The notes: generated by a model from the sequence alone, not told the origin. Shown: positions 16,712 to 26,101, counted from the first letter of the stretch. The stretch: 64,000 nucleotides of DNA from Pleurocapsa minor GSE-CHR-MK 17-07R (GCA_019359125.1 JAHHHY010000002.1:1-64000); one strand, 5' to 3'. Made by a program: numbers and translations.

Positions 16712-17566
16712 ATGGGATACGAAGAACTGGTGCGTAAGGAAGGCAGTGCTGTGCAGATGGGCGGGCCGTTCACGCTGGACAGCCTGCTGGCCGACCTGCG
16801 TATGCTGGGCGTGCAGCAGGGCATGACGGTCATCGCGCATACCAGCATGAGCCGCCTGGGGGGCTGGGTGGTGGGTGGCGCGCAAACCGTGGTGATGGCG
16901 CTGATGGAGGCCGTTGGCGAGACGGGCACGCTGGTCATGCCCACACATACCACCAACAACAGCGATCCCAGCTACTGGCAGAATCCGCCCATTCCGGAGG
17001 CGTGGTGGCCGATCATGCGCGAGCATCAGCCCGCCTTTGAGCCGGACAAGACGCCGACGCGGGCGATGGGCGTGATTAACGAGCTGTTTCGCACGTTCCC
17101 CAATGTGCTGCGCAGCAACCATCCGAATTCATCGGCGGCGGCATGGGGCAAGCATGCCAAGTACATCACGGCCGATCACCCGCTGGAGTCAGCGCTGGGC
17201 GAAGGTTCGCCGTATGCCAAAGTGGTCGAGCTGGAGGGCTATATCCTGCTGTTGGGCGTCGACCACGGGAACAATACCACGCTGCACCTGGCCGAGCACC
17301 GCGCCAGCTTCCCCGGCAAGCGCATTGAGCCGCAGGGCGGGGCTGTGCTGGTGGACGGCCAGCGGCAGTGGGTGACGTTTGACAGCCTGGTGCCGAATGA
17401 TGAGGATTTCTCGCAGATCGGGCAGTCCTTCGAGGCGATGCACCCGCGCCATGCCCGCGTGCGCAAAGTGGGCAATGCGACTGCGCGTCTGGCGGCGGCC
17501 CGTCCGCTGGTCGATTTTGCGGTGACCTGGATCGAGCAGAACAGAAAAGAAAAACCGGAAGCATAA
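16712..17566 (+). CDS. AAC(3)-family N-acetyltransferase
   Basis: 284 aa. It belongs to the aminoglycoside 3-N-acetyltransferase/YokD family by its N-terminal HTSMSRLGGWVVGGAQTVV, the TLVMPTHT strand, the FRTFPNVLRSNHPNSSAAAWG segment and the LLLGVDHGNNTTLHLAEH region. Family members transfer acetyl from acetyl-CoA to an amine; many chromosomal copies are not resistance enzymes, and the substrate here is unknown. AAAGG precedes the ATG. It is probably co-transcribed with the LysM lipoprotein gene. Its stop codon lies in the loop of a 13-bp inverted repeat that ends the transcript. Confidence 0.85.
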   Translation: MGYEELVRKEGSAVQMGGPFTLDSLLADLRMLGVQQGMTVIAHTSMSRLGGWVVGGAQTVVMALMEAVGETGTLVMPTHTTNNSDPSYWQNPPIPEAWWPIMREHQPAFEPDKTPTRAMGVINELFRTFPNVLRSNHPNSSAAAWGKHAKYITADHPLESALGEGSPYAKVVELEGYILLLGVDHGNNTTLHLAEHRASFPGKRIEPQGGAVLVDGQRQWVTFDSLVPNDEDFSQIGQSFEAMHPRHARVRKVGNATARLAAARPLVDFAVTWIEQNRKEKPEA

Positions 17567-17594
17567 GCCGCCACACGGGCGATGCTTCCGGTTT
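17552..17594. terminator. Bidirectional terminator between acetyltransferase and S1 genes
   Basis: A perfect 13-bp inverted repeat (AAACCGGAAGCAT / ATGCTTCCGGTTT) with a 17-base loop, flanked by A-rich sequence on one side and T residues on the other. It overlaps the last codons of the plus-strand gene and separates two convergent genes. Confidence 0.85.
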
Positions 17595-17612
17595 CAATCG
17601 CGTGAAAAACGA

Positions 17613-18926
17613 TTATTCGCTGGGGGTATCGCCCCAGTCGATATCCATATATTCGGAGCTGTTCACGCGCTTCAGGCTGAGGCCGAGGCGGCGTTCTTTG
17701 ACATCCATCTTGACGATGCGCAGCGTAAGCACGTCCCCTTCGTTGACCACTTCACGCGGATGCAGCACGCGCCGTTCGCTCAGTTCGCTGATGTGGATCA
17801 GCCCTTCAATTTCGGGCAGGTCGGTAATCTGCGCGAATGCGCCGAATTTCGTCAGCTTGGTCACGGTCGCCTTGACAAGCTGTCCGTTGACATAGGTGGT
17901 CGCCACGATGTCCCACGGGTCTGAGGCGAGCTGCTTCATGCTCAGGCCGATGCGCTTGGCATTCGGGTCGATGCTGATCACGCGCACCTTGACTTCTTCG
18001 CCCACTTTCAGCATTTCGCGCGGGTGATTGACGTGCTGCCAGGATAGCTCAGTCAGATGCACCAGGCCTTCAGCGCCGCCCACGTCCACGAACGCGCCAA
18101 AGTCTTCCAGGCTGACGACGCGGCCAACGCGTTCCTCGCCCACCTGAAGCTGGGAAATCAGCGATTCCTTGCGCTTCTCGCGGCTTTCCTTGGAGGCCAT
18201 GCGTTCGCTCAGGATGAGGCGGTTGCGCTCGTGATCGACCTCCATCACCTTGACGACGATGGCTTCGTTGACCATGCCGCTCCAGCGTTCGTCGGGCGTC
18301 TGTTCCTCGCTGGTGCGGCGGCGCTCGGCGTTCATCTGGCTTTGCGGCACGAACCCGCGCAGACGGCCAAACTTGACGATCAGGCCGCCGCGGTTATAGC
18401 CAGCGATGCGGGTGTCATATGGTTCCTGGCTGACGCGATATTCTTCCGCGCGCTGCCAGTCCTGCGCCTCGGCCGCCTGGTTGACAGAGACGATGTACTG
18501 TCCCTCTTTGTCGCGCGAGCCGAGGAAATACACGGTGACGGTGCTGCCTGTCTTTAAGTCTTCCAGATCGCGCGGGCTCATGCGATCCAGCTCCGAGCCT
18601 TTGATGGTGCCGACAGCTTTCCCGCCCAGATCAAGTTTGATACTGGTGGGAGAGGTCTCGACAATGGTGGCCGTGACCAGCTCGCCGCGTCCGAAAGGCA
18701 AATCAGATGCTGCGTCACTGGGTGGCCCTGCGGGCACGGGTGCCGGTGTGGCTGTGTTTTCAGTGGGCGAGGGTGCCGATTCTGATGTGCTTTCAGCGGG
18801 CGCGGGCACGGATGCCGGCGCAGCAGTGGCGTCGTCAGAAGGCACGGGCGTATTCTCCGGTGCTGAATTCGCCGCCTCAGCCCCCTGCGCGGCGTTTTCT
18901 TCTAACCCTGAACTATTTGAAACCAT
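17613..18926 (-). CDS. rpsA: 30S ribosomal protein S1 (four S1 domains)
   Basis: 437 aa from the ATG at 18926. The first 80 residues are low-complexity and rich in Pro, Ala, Glu, Ser and Thr, an unusual extension for S1. Four OB-fold S1 domains follow: GELVTATIVETSPTSIKLDL, then a divergent second copy with IAGYNRGGLIVKFGRLRGFV, a third with VGRVVSLEDFGAFVDVGGAE, and a fourth with KATVTKLTKFGAFAQI. Domains 3 and 4 are closest to canonical. S1 binds mRNA and docks it on the 30S subunit. Four domains is typical of Gram-positive-type S1 rather than six-domain E. coli S1. The gene has its own promoter candidate and is convergent with the acetyltransferase gene. Confidence 0.9.
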   Translation of the reverse strand: MVSNSSGLEENAAQGAEAANSAPENTPVPSDDATAAPASVPAPAESTSESAPSPTENTATPAPVPAGPPSDAASDLPFGRGELVTATIVETSPTSIKLDLGGKAVGTIKGSELDRMSPRDLEDLKTGSTVTVYFLGSRDKEGQYIVSVNQAAEAQDWQRAEEYRVSQEPYDTRIAGYNRGGLIVKFGRLRGFVPQSQMNAERRRTSEEQTPDERWSGMVNEAIVVKVMEVDHERNRLILSERMASKESREKRKESLISQLQVGEERVGRVVSLEDFGAFVDVGGAEGLVHLTELSWQHVNHPREMLKVGEEVKVRVISIDPNAKRIGLSMKQLASDPWDIVATTYVNGQLVKATVTKLTKFGAFAQITDLPEIEGLIHISELSERRVLHPREVVNEGDVLTLRIVKMDVKERRLGLSLKRVNSSEYMDIDWGDTPSE

Positions 18927-18967
18927 CTCGGCAGCTCTTTCCCAAGGACGTGTGAGCACGTTTAGTA

Positions 18968-18995
18968 ATTATATCCTTCACTTTCTATCGCGCAA
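18968..18995 (-). promoter_or_regulatory. Promoter for rpsA
   Basis: On the minus strand TTGCGC (18990-18995), a 16-bp spacer and a perfect TATAAT (18968-18973) lie about 42 bases upstream of the ATG. This is the clearest sigma70-type promoter in the window. Confidence 0.7.
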
Positions 18996-19099
18996 ACAAC
19001 CGTCGGCGGTTTTGTAGCAGCGCACTTACTGGCATTTCCACGCGGCAGATTTTGCCTGACAGATTGCTGATTTCTTTTTGCGTCTGCCCGCAACTGTAA

Positions 19100-19108
19100 T
19101 GTTATGAT
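19100..19108 (+). promoter_or_regulatory. Candidate extended -10 promoter for the Amt-kinase gene
   Basis: TGTTATGAT has the extended -10 layout (TG-N-TATGAT). It lies about 60 bases upstream of the ATG at 19169, in the region divergent from rpsA. A TTGCGT upstream is at 19-bp spacing, so the -35 is weak. Confidence 0.5.
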
Positions 19109-19168
19109 CGGTTACGTTATTTCTCCAGAAAATACTGTTTATCCGCCGAGTCTCCGTTGAGGTTCTCT

Positions 19169-22100
19169 ATGCCCGCAGAAGCGTCTAACCTTCCCGTTCA
19201 GCTTGACACCCTGTGGATCGTGATTACGGCCGCCGTCGTGTTTCTGATGCAGGCGGGATTCCTGTGTCTGGAAACCGGCCTGACGCGCAGCAAAAACAAT
19301 ATCAATGCCGCGATGAAAAACCTGACCGACTTTGGCCTGACGACGCTGATCTTCTGGCTGTTCGGCTATGGCCTGATGTTTGGCCGCAATCTGGGCGGAT
19401 TCGTGGGGGTCAGCGATTTTGCCCTCGACTACAACGGCACCGACACCAGCAGCTTCGGCTTCTTCTTCTTTCAGGTGATGTTCTGCGGCGCGGCGGTGAC
19501 CATCCTGGCTGGCTCGATTGCCGAGCGCGTCGGCTTTTCGGCCTACCTGATCATGGCGGCGTTTGGGGCCATCGTGATCTACCCGCTGTTTGGCAACTGG
19601 GTGTGGAACGGCCTCAACTTCGGCGAGTTCAATGGCTGGCTGGCACAGCTCGGCTTCCGCGACTTCGCTGGTTCCAGCGTGGTGCACAGCCTGGGCGGGT
19701 GGATTTCGCTGGCGGCCATCATCATTGTGGGCGCGCGCGCGAATCGCTTCCCTAAAGATGGCCCGCCGCGCCGCATCCCTGGCGCCGACGTGCCGCTGGC
19801 CACGCTGGGCGTGATGCTGCTGTGGTTCGGCTGGTTCGGCTTCAACGCGGGCAGCACCATCGTCATGAACAGTGACCAGGCCCCGCGCATCCTCGTCAAT
19901 ACGATTATCGCCAGCTCGGCAGGCATGATTGTCACGCTGGCTGTGGGCTGGCGCGTGCGCAAACGCCCGGAAGTCGACCTGATCCTGAATGGCTCGCTGG
20001 CGGGTGCGGTGGGCATCACGGCGAGCTGCTATGCCGTCAGCCTACCTGCCAGCATCATCATCGGCGGCGTTTCCGGGCTGGTCATGCTGCTGGTCGATGG
20101 GCTGCTGGAGCGTTTCCGGCTGGACGACGCGGTCGGGGCGGTGCCGGTGCATCTGGGCGCAGGTGTCTGGGGCACGCTGGCGGTGGGCATCTTCGGCCAG
20201 CCGGAACTGCTGAATACCGGGCTGGGCCGCATCGAGCAGATCGGCGTGCAGGTGCTGGGCATCGTGGTGTGCGCGGTCTGGGCATTCGGCCTGTCGTACA
20301 TCGCCTTCAACATCATCAATCGCATCCGGCCGCTGCGCGTGACCGACAAGGAAGAATTTGAAGGCCTGAATGTGAGCGAGCATGGCGCTACCACCGAGCT
20401 GTATGACTTCTTCACGGTGATGGACGAGCAGGCGGAAACGGGTGACCTGAGCAAGCGCGTGCCGGTGGAGCCGTTCACTGAAGTGGGCCGCATCGCTGAC
20501 CGCTATAACCGTCTGATGGATTCGCTGGAGGTGCTGAGCACGCGCACCGATGCGATCGTGCGCACCGCGCTGGACGGCATCGTCACCTTTACCCGTTCGG
20601 CCGAGTCGCTGCTGGTGGAGACGATCAATCCTGCCGCCGAGAAGATGTTTGGCTACCAGGGGGGCGATTTGTCCGGCCACCCGGTCGCGCTGCTGATCGG
20701 CGCGGATACCACCACGCTGCCTTTTGACCTGAACGAGGTCATCCGGCGCGGGGGCTACCGCGAGACGTTAGGCAGGCGCAGCGACGGCAGCCTGTTTCCG
20801 ATGGAGGTCGTGGTCACGCAGGCGCAGGTGGGCGGGCACACGCTGTTCACCGGCACCTTCCGCGATATCACCAACCGCAAGCTGGCCGAGGAACAACTGC
20901 TGGAAGCGAAGGAAGCGGCCGAGACGGCCAACCGCAGCAAGAGCACGTTTCTGGCCAATATGAGCCACGAGCTGCGCACGCCGCTGAACGCGATCATCGG
21001 CTACAGCGAAATGCTTCAGGAAGACATGATCGATGTGGGCAGCGACACCTATGTGCCTGACCTGCAAAAAATTCAGACGGCAGGGCATCATCTGCTCTCG
21101 CTGATTAACGACATCCTCGACATCAGCAAGATTGAAGCAGGCCGCATGGACCTGCATCTGGAAGCCTTCGACGTGCGCATGATGATGGCCGATATCGTCA
21201 CGACGATGACCCCGCTGGTAGAGAAGAAGCACAACGCGCTTGAGGTCGTTTATGACCACGACCCGGCCGAGATGACCGCCGACCTGACAAAAGTGCGCCA
21301 GGTCATCATCAACCTGCTCAGCAACGCCTCTAAATTCACCGACCACGGCACGATCACCGTGCGCGTGTCGCGCCAGCAGTACGGCGGAACAGACTGGCTG
21401 TCTTTTGCCGTGGCCGACACCGGCATCGGCATGACCGACGAGCAGATCAGCCGCCTGTTTCAGAAGTTCATGCAGGCCGACAGCAGCACGACGCGCAAGT
21501 ATGGCGGCACCGGCCTGGGGCTGGCCATCAGCAAGGCGTTCTGCGAGATGATGGGCGGCGATATCACCGTGAGCAGCGTGTATGGCGAGGGGACGGTGTT
21601 CACCGTGCAGCTTCCGGCCACGGTCACGCGCGATGCCCAGGCGGCTGAGTCCACGCTGACGGAGCGCGAGACCAATGAAATGGCGGCCGTGCGCGCAGGT
21701 GAATTCAAGGTGCTGGTCATCGACGATGATGTGGTCGTGCGCGACCTGATCAAGCGCACCATGACCAAAGAAAACTGCACCGTGCTGCTGGCGGCCAATG
21801 GCGCTGACGGCGTGAAGATGGCGCGTGAAAACCGGCCCGATGTGATCACGTTGGACCTGCTGATGCCGGGCATGGACGGCTGGGCGGTGCTGGCCACGCT
21901 CAAGAGCGACCCGCTGACGAGCGATATCCCGGTCATCGTGCTGACGATGGCCGAAACGAAAGACAAGGGTTTCACGCTGGGGGCGTCGGCATTCCTGATC
22001 AAGCCGCTGGACCGGCGCGCGCTGGTTTCTTCGATCAACCAGTATCGGCGTGCCGACGGCGACCAGGCCGGGCGCGTGCTGGTCATCGAGGACAACGACG

Positions 22101-22450
22101 ATACCCGCGAAATGATTCGGCGCACGCTGGCCAATGACGGCTGGAGCGTGTATGAGGCGGAGAACGGGCGCGTCGGGCTGGAACGCCTGGCCTATGCCCA
22201 GCCGGACCTGATTCTGCTGGACCTGATGATGCCGGAAATGGACGGGTTCGAGTTTCTGGTGGAGCTGCGCGGCAGCGACAGCCCGTGGCGCGAAATTCCG
22301 GTCATCGTGGTGACGGCCAAAGACCTGGAATCGAGCGATCACGAGGTGCTCAAGGGGCGCGTGGAGCAGATTGTGCAAAAGGGCCTGCACACCCGCGAGT
22401 CGCTGCTGAACGAGGTGCGCCAGCTGGTGCAGCGCCGCCAGGTGGAGTAG
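19169..22450 (+). CDS. Ammonium transporter-histidine kinase-double receiver fusion protein
   Basis: 1093 aa from the ATG at 19169, with GAGG seven bases upstream. Residues 15-395 are an Amt/Rh channel: [18 protein letters not shown], and the pore twin His as H173 (VVHSLGG) and H328 (VPVHLGAG). A HAMP-like linker (about 410-455) and a PAS domain (about 460-575) follow. The kinase has HisKA with H600 in [10 protein letters not shown] and an ATPase domain with DTGIGM and [10 protein letters not shown]. Two receivers end the protein, with D896 ([10 protein letters not shown]) and D1018 ([10 protein letters not shown]). It should sense or conduct ammonium and pass the signal through a phosphorelay. 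No HPt domain or DNA-binding output is encoded beside it. The stop codon lies at the edge of a repeat. Confidence 0.95.
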   Translation: MPAEASNLPVQLDTLWIVITAAVVFLMQAGFLCLETGLTRSKNNINAAMKNLTDFGLTTLIFWLFGYGLMFGRNLGGFVGVSDFALDYNGTDTSSFGFFFFQVMFCGAAVTILAGSIAERVGFSAYLIMAAFGAIVIYPLFGNWVWNGLNFGEFNGWLAQLGFRDFAGSSVVHSLGGWISLAAIIIVGARANRFPKDGPPRRIPGADVPLATLGVMLLWFGWFGFNAGSTIVMNSDQAPRILVNTIIASSAGMIVTLAVGWRVRKRPEVDLILNGSLAGAVGITASCYAVSLPASIIIGGVSGLVMLLVDGLLERFRLDDAVGAVPVHLGAGVWGTLAVGIFGQPELLNTGLGRIEQIGVQVLGIVVCAVWAFGLSYIAFNIINRIRPLRVTDKEEFEGLNVSEHGATTELYDFFTVMDEQAETGDLSKRVPVEPFTEVGRIADRYNRLMDSLEVLSTRTDAIVRTALDGIVTFTRSAESLLVETINPAAEKMFGYQGGDLSGHPVALLIGADTTTLPFDLNEVIRRGGYRETLGRRSDGSLFPMEVVVTQAQVGGHTLFTGTFRDITNRKLAEEQLLEAKEAAETANRSKSTFLANMSHELRTPLNAIIGYSEMLQEDMIDVGSDTYVPDLQKIQTAGHHLLSLINDILDISKIEAGRMDLHLEAFDVRMMMADIVTTMTPLVEKKHNALEVVYDHDPAEMTADLTKVRQVIINLLSNASKFTDHGTITVRVSRQQYGGTDWLSFAVADTGIGMTDEQISRLFQKFMQADSSTTRKYGGTGLGLAISKAFCEMMGGDITVSSVYGEGTVFTVQLPATVTRDAQAAESTLTERETNEMAAVRAGEFKVLVIDDDVVVRDLIKRTMTKENCTVLLAANGADGVKMARENRPDVITLDLLMPGMDGWAVLATLKSDPLTSDIPVIVLTMAETKDKGFTLGASAFLIKPLDRRALVSSINQYRRADGDQAGRVLVIEDNDDTREMIRRTLANDGWSVYEAENGRVGLERLAYAQPDLILLDLMMPEMDGFEFLVELRGSDSPWREIPVIVVTAKDLESSDHEVLKGRVEQIVQKGLHTRESLLNEVRQLVQRRQVE

Positions 22451-22707
22451 GGGACGAGGCCTGCGTCGTCCGCCAATGCGGATGGATGCAGGTCAGGGTA
22501 ATCGCATTAAACGGCCATCCCAGTAGGGACGAGGCCTGCCTCGTCCGCCGTTGCCGGACAATGCAGGCATTGTCCCTACTCCGCCACTCAAGGCAAATTA
22601 GCAGGCACGAATTTGGGTCAAGGGTGATCGCCTCAAATGACCATCCTTGTAGGGACAATGCCTGCCGCGTCCGCGGTAGCCGGACAACGCAGGCCTCGTC
22701 CGGCTAC
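22447..22707. repeat. Compound palindromic repeat cluster (GTAGGGAC family)
   Basis: Three related units. 22447-22474 begins GTAGGGGACGAGGCCTGCGT. 22523-22579 is a palindrome opening with GTAGGGAC and closing with GTCCCTAC. 22649-22707 opens with GTAGGGAC and ends CGTCCGGCTAC. Two similar stretches of about 32 bp (from about 22489 and 22616, both holding ATCGC and CCATCC) precede units 2 and 3, so a larger block of about 128 bp is duplicated. The first unit shares the TAG stop codon of the kinase gene. It resembles dispersed REP/MITE-like repeats of environmental bacteria and contains no gene. Confidence 0.85.
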
Positions 22708-22721
22708 AATTCATCGTGAAC

Positions 22722-23633
22722 CTATTTCTTGCGGCCTTTTTTCTCGTCCTCGGTGAACAGGCGCAGGAAGTAATCCAGCTCCTCTTTCGGGATGTCCGGG
22801 TTGGCGGAGGTGCCGCGCTTGTCGATGGCGGGCAGGGCTTTGGGCGCGGGGCGCGTCGGACCTTCGGGCTGGCGAGGCTCGTCCTGTGCGGCTGGCGCCG
22901 GCCTGCCTTTGCTTTTCTCAGCTTCGCGCGCGGCACGTGCCGCGGCGGCGGCCTGGCGCTTTTCTTCTACCGGGTCGCAGAATACCGACAGCCATCCGGC
23001 TACGTCGCCCGGATGGGGCAGCGCATCCTCGGCCTTGACCGGCTTCGCGGCCGTTGGCGCAGGTTTTGCCTCTTCTTCCGGCTCCGGGCTGATGCGCGGC
23101 AGCGGAATCGGCGCGCGCCTCGGCTTCGGCGCTTTGGCGAATTCGTTTTCCCAGTGCTCGATGTCTTTCTTCGGCACATACGGATTGTGCGACGCGCCAT
23201 AGTCGTCCGGGTCGGTGCGGCGAACGCGTGGCTTGGCCGGGTTCAGCTTGATGCCGCCCTCGGGCGACAGCATGAGCGCGGCAAAGTCGTGCGTGCGCAT
23301 CGGCTTCATGCGGTGCGCTATTGCCTCATCGCGCACGGCCGTGTCATTCGAGACGACGATCCAGCGCGTGGGGTCTTTGGTGGAACGGATAGCGCCGATC
23401 ATCACCTTGTCGGCAATGTTGGGCTGTGATGCAAAGATCACGGTGACGCTGCTGGTCGACGCATGCGACAGCCCGCCGGGCAGCCCGTGGTCGAAAATTA
23501 CGGTGATTTTGTCGCCGGTACGCGCTGAAAACTGCTTCAGCATCAGGGTCAGCTTCATCTCATCGTTGGGGTCGTCCAGGTTGAAACCGAGCATCCCAGT
23601 GCCGATGAGGTTGTGACCGTCAATCAGGTACAT
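22722..23633 (-). CDS. NYN (YacP-like) domain protein, predicted ribonuclease
   Basis: 303 aa from the ATG at 23633, with GGAGG six bases upstream. Residues 1-140 form a PIN-like NYN domain: YLIDGHNLIGT with the first acidic residue, VIFDHGLPGG, SNDTAVRDEAIAH and a final acidic region. This resembles YacP/Rae1-type endoribonucleases that cut mRNA or rRNA. The remaining 160 residues are low-complexity and charged (Pro, Ala, Lys, Arg) with two similar short motifs, YVPKKDIEHWENEFAK and PDIPKEELDYFLRLF, which may be partner-binding. It lies 135 bp downstream of serA on the same strand. The RNase assignment is by fold only. Confidence 0.8.
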   Translation of the reverse strand: MYLIDGHNLIGTGMLGFNLDDPNDEMKLTLMLKQFSARTGDKITVIFDHGLPGGLSHASTSSVTVIFASQPNIADKVMIGAIRSTKDPTRWIVVSNDTAVRDEAIAHRMKPMRTHDFAALMLSPEGGIKLNPAKPRVRRTDPDDYGASHNPYVPKKDIEHWENEFAKAPKPRRAPIPLPRISPEPEEEAKPAPTAAKPVKAEDALPHPGDVAGWLSVFCDPVEEKRQAAAAARAAREAEKSKGRPAPAAQDEPRQPEGPTRPAPKALPAIDKRGTSANPDIPKEELDYFLRLFTEDEKKGRKK

Positions 23634-23673
23634 GGGAGCCTCCAGACGATACATTTTTAGTGTACAGGGTAAA

Positions 23674-23750
23674 GGTTAAAAGGGCGTTGGCTGAATCTAT
23701 GAGTTGTGTCAGCACGGCTCACAAATTGGCGCAAGGTCGCCCTTTTAACC
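23674..23750 (-). terminator. Long-loop inverted repeat after serA
   Basis: Perfect 13-bp arms (GGTTAAAAGGGCG / CGCCCTTTTAACC) with a loop of about 51 bases between serA and the NYN gene. The TTTT lies inside the 3' arm, so it could act as a weak terminator for serA, or be a transcript-stabilising hairpin. Confidence 0.5.
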
Positions 23751-23768
23751 CAAGGGAAGGCGCGAAAA

Positions 23769-24734
23769 TCAGGCTTTGGCGGCCGGATTCACGACGTTAT
23801 TGGTGACGCCTTTCAGCAGCGCATCGACGATCAGCTGGGCGGCCTCGACGGCGACCACGGTCTGTGCGTCTTCGGTGCTGGCGGCCAGATGCGGCGTGTG
23901 GATGATGCCGGGCAGGCCGATCAGCGGATTATCCGGCTGGGGCGGTTCCTGCTCATACACGTCCAGCGCCGCGCCGGCCACGCGCCCGGACTTGATCGCA
24001 TCGGCCAGGTCGTGCTCGTTGATGAGCGCGCCACGCGCCGCATTGACGATGCGCACGCCGGGCTTCATTTTGGCGATGCTTTCGGCGCGGATCAGGTCAC
24101 GCGTTTCGTCGGTCAGCAGCGCGTGCAGGGTGATGAAATCCGCGCGGCTGAACAGGTCTTCCAGCGTGACCATTTCAGCACCGGCGGCCTTGCCCTGTTC
24201 CGGCGTGACATACGGGTCATAGGCGAGGACGGTCATCTCGAAGGCGACGGCGCGTTTGGCAATCGCCCGGCCGATGCGGCCAAAGCCGACGATGCCCAGC
24301 GTCTTGCCGCGCAGCTCCACGCCGCCAAACGACTTGCGGTCCCACTTGCCCTCGCGCATCGAAATATGCGCTTCCGGCACGTGGCGCGCCAGTGACAGCA
24401 TCAGGCCAAAGGTGTGTTCGGCGGTGCTGACGGTGTTGCCATCGGGTGTATTCATGATGATGATGCCGCGGCGGGTCGCTTCGGGGATGTCGACATTATC
24501 GACGCCCACGCCGGCGCGCGCGATCAGCTTCAGCTTCTGTGCGGCATCCAGCACTTCCTTGTCCACTTTGCTGGCGCTGCGGATGATGAGCGCGTCGGCA
24601 TCGACCACCTGGGCCAGCAGGTCGGCGCGGGTCATCTGCCCCTGCGAGACCACATTGAGCGCGTCTCCGGCAGCGGCGAGGATTTCCATCGCCTTCGGAT
24701 GCACGACATCGGGAACGACTACTTTGTAAGCCAT
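23769..24734 (-). CDS. serA: D-3-phosphoglycerate dehydrogenase, short form
   Basis: 321 aa. It oxidises 3-phosphoglycerate to phosphohydroxypyruvate with NAD+, the first step of serine synthesis. The Rossmann motif is GIVGFGRIGRAIAKR. The catalytic Arg, Glu and His are seen in NAARGALI, DVYEQEPP and TPHLAAST. It lacks the C-terminal ACT or ASB regulatory domains of long SerA enzymes, so serine feedback through those domains is not expected. It lies 113 bp downstream of a class V aminotransferase gene, a natural partner for the next step. A role in another 2-hydroxyacid oxidation cannot be excluded. Confidence 0.9.
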   Translation of the reverse strand: MAYKVVVPDVVHPKAMEILAAAGDALNVVSQGQMTRADLLAQVVDADALIIRSASKVDKEVLDAAQKLKLIARAGVGVDNVDIPEATRRGIIIMNTPDGNTVSTAEHTFGLMLSLARHVPEAHISMREGKWDRKSFGGVELRGKTLGIVGFGRIGRAIAKRAVAFEMTVLAYDPYVTPEQGKAAGAEMVTLEDLFSRADFITLHALLTDETRDLIRAESIAKMKPGVRIVNAARGALINEHDLADAIKSGRVAGAALDVYEQEPPQPDNPLIGLPGIIHTPHLAASTEDAQTVVAVEAAQLIVDALLKGVTNNVVNPAAKA

Positions 24735-24796
24735 AACGACTCCATACCTGTTGAGTTAGGGGAAAGCGGATGTGTTGGGTGACTGCGATACATGCG

Positions 24797-24830
24797 GCGG
24801 GCGGGGCTGATGTGTCCGTGCCCCGCCCGC
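24797..24830. repeat. GC-rich inverted repeat between aminotransferase gene and serA
   Basis: 11-bp arms GCGGGCGGGGC / GCCCCGCCCGC with a 12-base loop. There is no T-tract on either side, so it is more likely an intercistronic hairpin than a strong terminator. Confidence 0.6.
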
Positions 24831-24847
24831 ACGCAGGCTGCGCTGAA

Positions 24848-25942
24848 TCAGTTGAGCGAGGCCAGGAATTCGTCCAGGCCGCCCAGCACTTCTTCCAGCG
24901 TGGACGGCTGCAGGTCGCCCATGTGCGCGATGCGGAAGGTCTTGCCCTTGATCTTGCCGTAGCCCTTGTCGATCGAGAAGCCCTTGCCGCTCATGAACTT
25001 GGCCATCGCATCCACGTCGAAGCCCCGGCTGTTGGTGATCGTGCTCACCGTGGGCGACTGGTAACCGGCCTGCGAGAACAGCGGCATGTCGCGTTCGGCA
25101 GCCCAGGCGGTGGTCACATCGCGCATAGCGAGGTGACGTGCCCAGCGGCCTTCCACCCCTTCGCCATTCAGGATGTCGTCCAGCTGGCGGTCGGCCGCGA
25201 ACATCAGCGAGACCGGCGGCGTGCTGGGGGTGTTGTTCTTCTTCAGGCTCTCGTGAATCTCGATGAAGTCGAAATAGTAGCCACGGTTGGTCACCTGGGC
25301 GGCACGCGCCAGCACGCGCTCGCTGAGCGTGGCGAAGGCCAGGCCGGGGGGCAGGGCAAAGGCCTTCTGCGAAGACGTCAGGGCCAGGTCGATGCCCCAT
25401 TCGTCCACGCGCAGCTCTGCGCCCAGGAAACCGCTGACGGTATCCACCAGCACAAGCGTGTCGTCATATTTGCGCACCACGGCGGCGATGTCTTTGACCG
25501 GGTTGGTCACGCCGGTGCTGGTTTCGTTGTGCACCATGCACACGGCGTCATAAGTGGCCTTTTTCAGGGCTTCTTCCACCATTTCGGGGGTGTGGGCCTT
25601 GCCCCAGTCCACGGCGATGACGTCGACATCCTTGCCATTCACGCGGCTGATATCGGCCCAGCGTTCGCTGAACGCGCCGCCCACCAGATGCAGCACTTTT
25701 TTGCCGTCGCGGATGCAGTTGCGCGAGGCGCCTTCCCACAGGCCGGTGCCGCTGGAGCCCTGCACGATGACCGGGTTTTCGGTCATGAAGGCCTGCTTCA
25801 GCTTGACCTGCATACGGGCGAACAATTCGGCGAATGCGGCGGAACGATGACCGATCATCCAGTCGCCCTGCGCATCCAGAATTTCAGGACGCACTTCAAC
25901 GGGCCCGGGAAGCACGAGTACTTTATGTTTTTCGCTGCGCAT
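24848..25942 (-). CDS. Class V aminotransferase, probable phosphoserine aminotransferase-type
   Basis: 364 aa from the ATG at 25942 (MRSEKHKV); a longer reading upstream runs into the promoter. It is a PLP fold-type I enzyme of the serine-pyruvate/alanine-glyoxylate group: LVLPGPVEVRPEILDA, IVQGSSGTGLWEGA, and the PLP-binding Lys in TSSQKAFALPPGLAF. It probably converts phosphohydroxypyruvate to phosphoserine, because serA follows on the same strand and no classical serC is present. Class V enzymes of this type fill that role in some archaea and bacteria. Alanine-glyoxylate or serine-glyoxylate activity is the alternative. Confidence 0.85.
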   Translation of the reverse strand: MRSEKHKVLVLPGPVEVRPEILDAQGDWMIGHRSAAFAELFARMQVKLKQAFMTENPVIVQGSSGTGLWEGASRNCIRDGKKVLHLVGGAFSERWADISRVNGKDVDVIAVDWGKAHTPEMVEEALKKATYDAVCMVHNETSTGVTNPVKDIAAVVRKYDDTLVLVDTVSGFLGAELRVDEWGIDLALTSSQKAFALPPGLAFATLSERVLARAAQVTNRGYYFDFIEIHESLKKNNTPSTPPVSLMFAADRQLDDILNGEGVEGRWARHLAMRDVTTAWAAERDMPLFSQAGYQSPTVSTITNSRGFDVDAMAKFMSGKGFSIDKGYGKIKGKTFRIAHMGDLQPSTLEEVLGGLDEFLASLN

Positions 25943-25960
25943 GAGGGGAAATCCTATGGT

Positions 25961-25988
25961 GATTGTGACAACAATTACAATCATTGTA
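25961..25988 (-). promoter_or_regulatory. Operator-like ATTGT/ACAAT cluster upstream of the aminotransferase gene
   Basis: Several ATTGT/ACAAT half sites lie within 28 bp, including the palindrome ACAAT-G-ATTGT. A TACAAT on the minus strand in the same place could be the -10. A repressor binding here would block the serine operon. This is inference from symmetry only. Confidence 0.4.
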
Positions 25989-26101
25989 GCCCTTGCGCCT
26001 GAAAAAACAATAACAACCCGACGCGGGGATGGTCGTGCACTTTGACCAATCCCGCGCGCCAGTTGTTGTGGATCCTGATCAAAAACTGCCCTGTCCTTCG
26101 C

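Noticed and set aside
16712-17566. AAC(3)-like gene as an acquired antibiotic-resistance gene
   Set aside because: There is no mobile element, base composition matches the neighbours, and many chromosomal relatives have other substrates.
20768-22390. 540-aa minus-strand reading opposite the Amt-kinase gene
   Set aside because: Its composition is typical of antisense to a high-GC gene, and the plus strand has intact kinase and receiver motifs.
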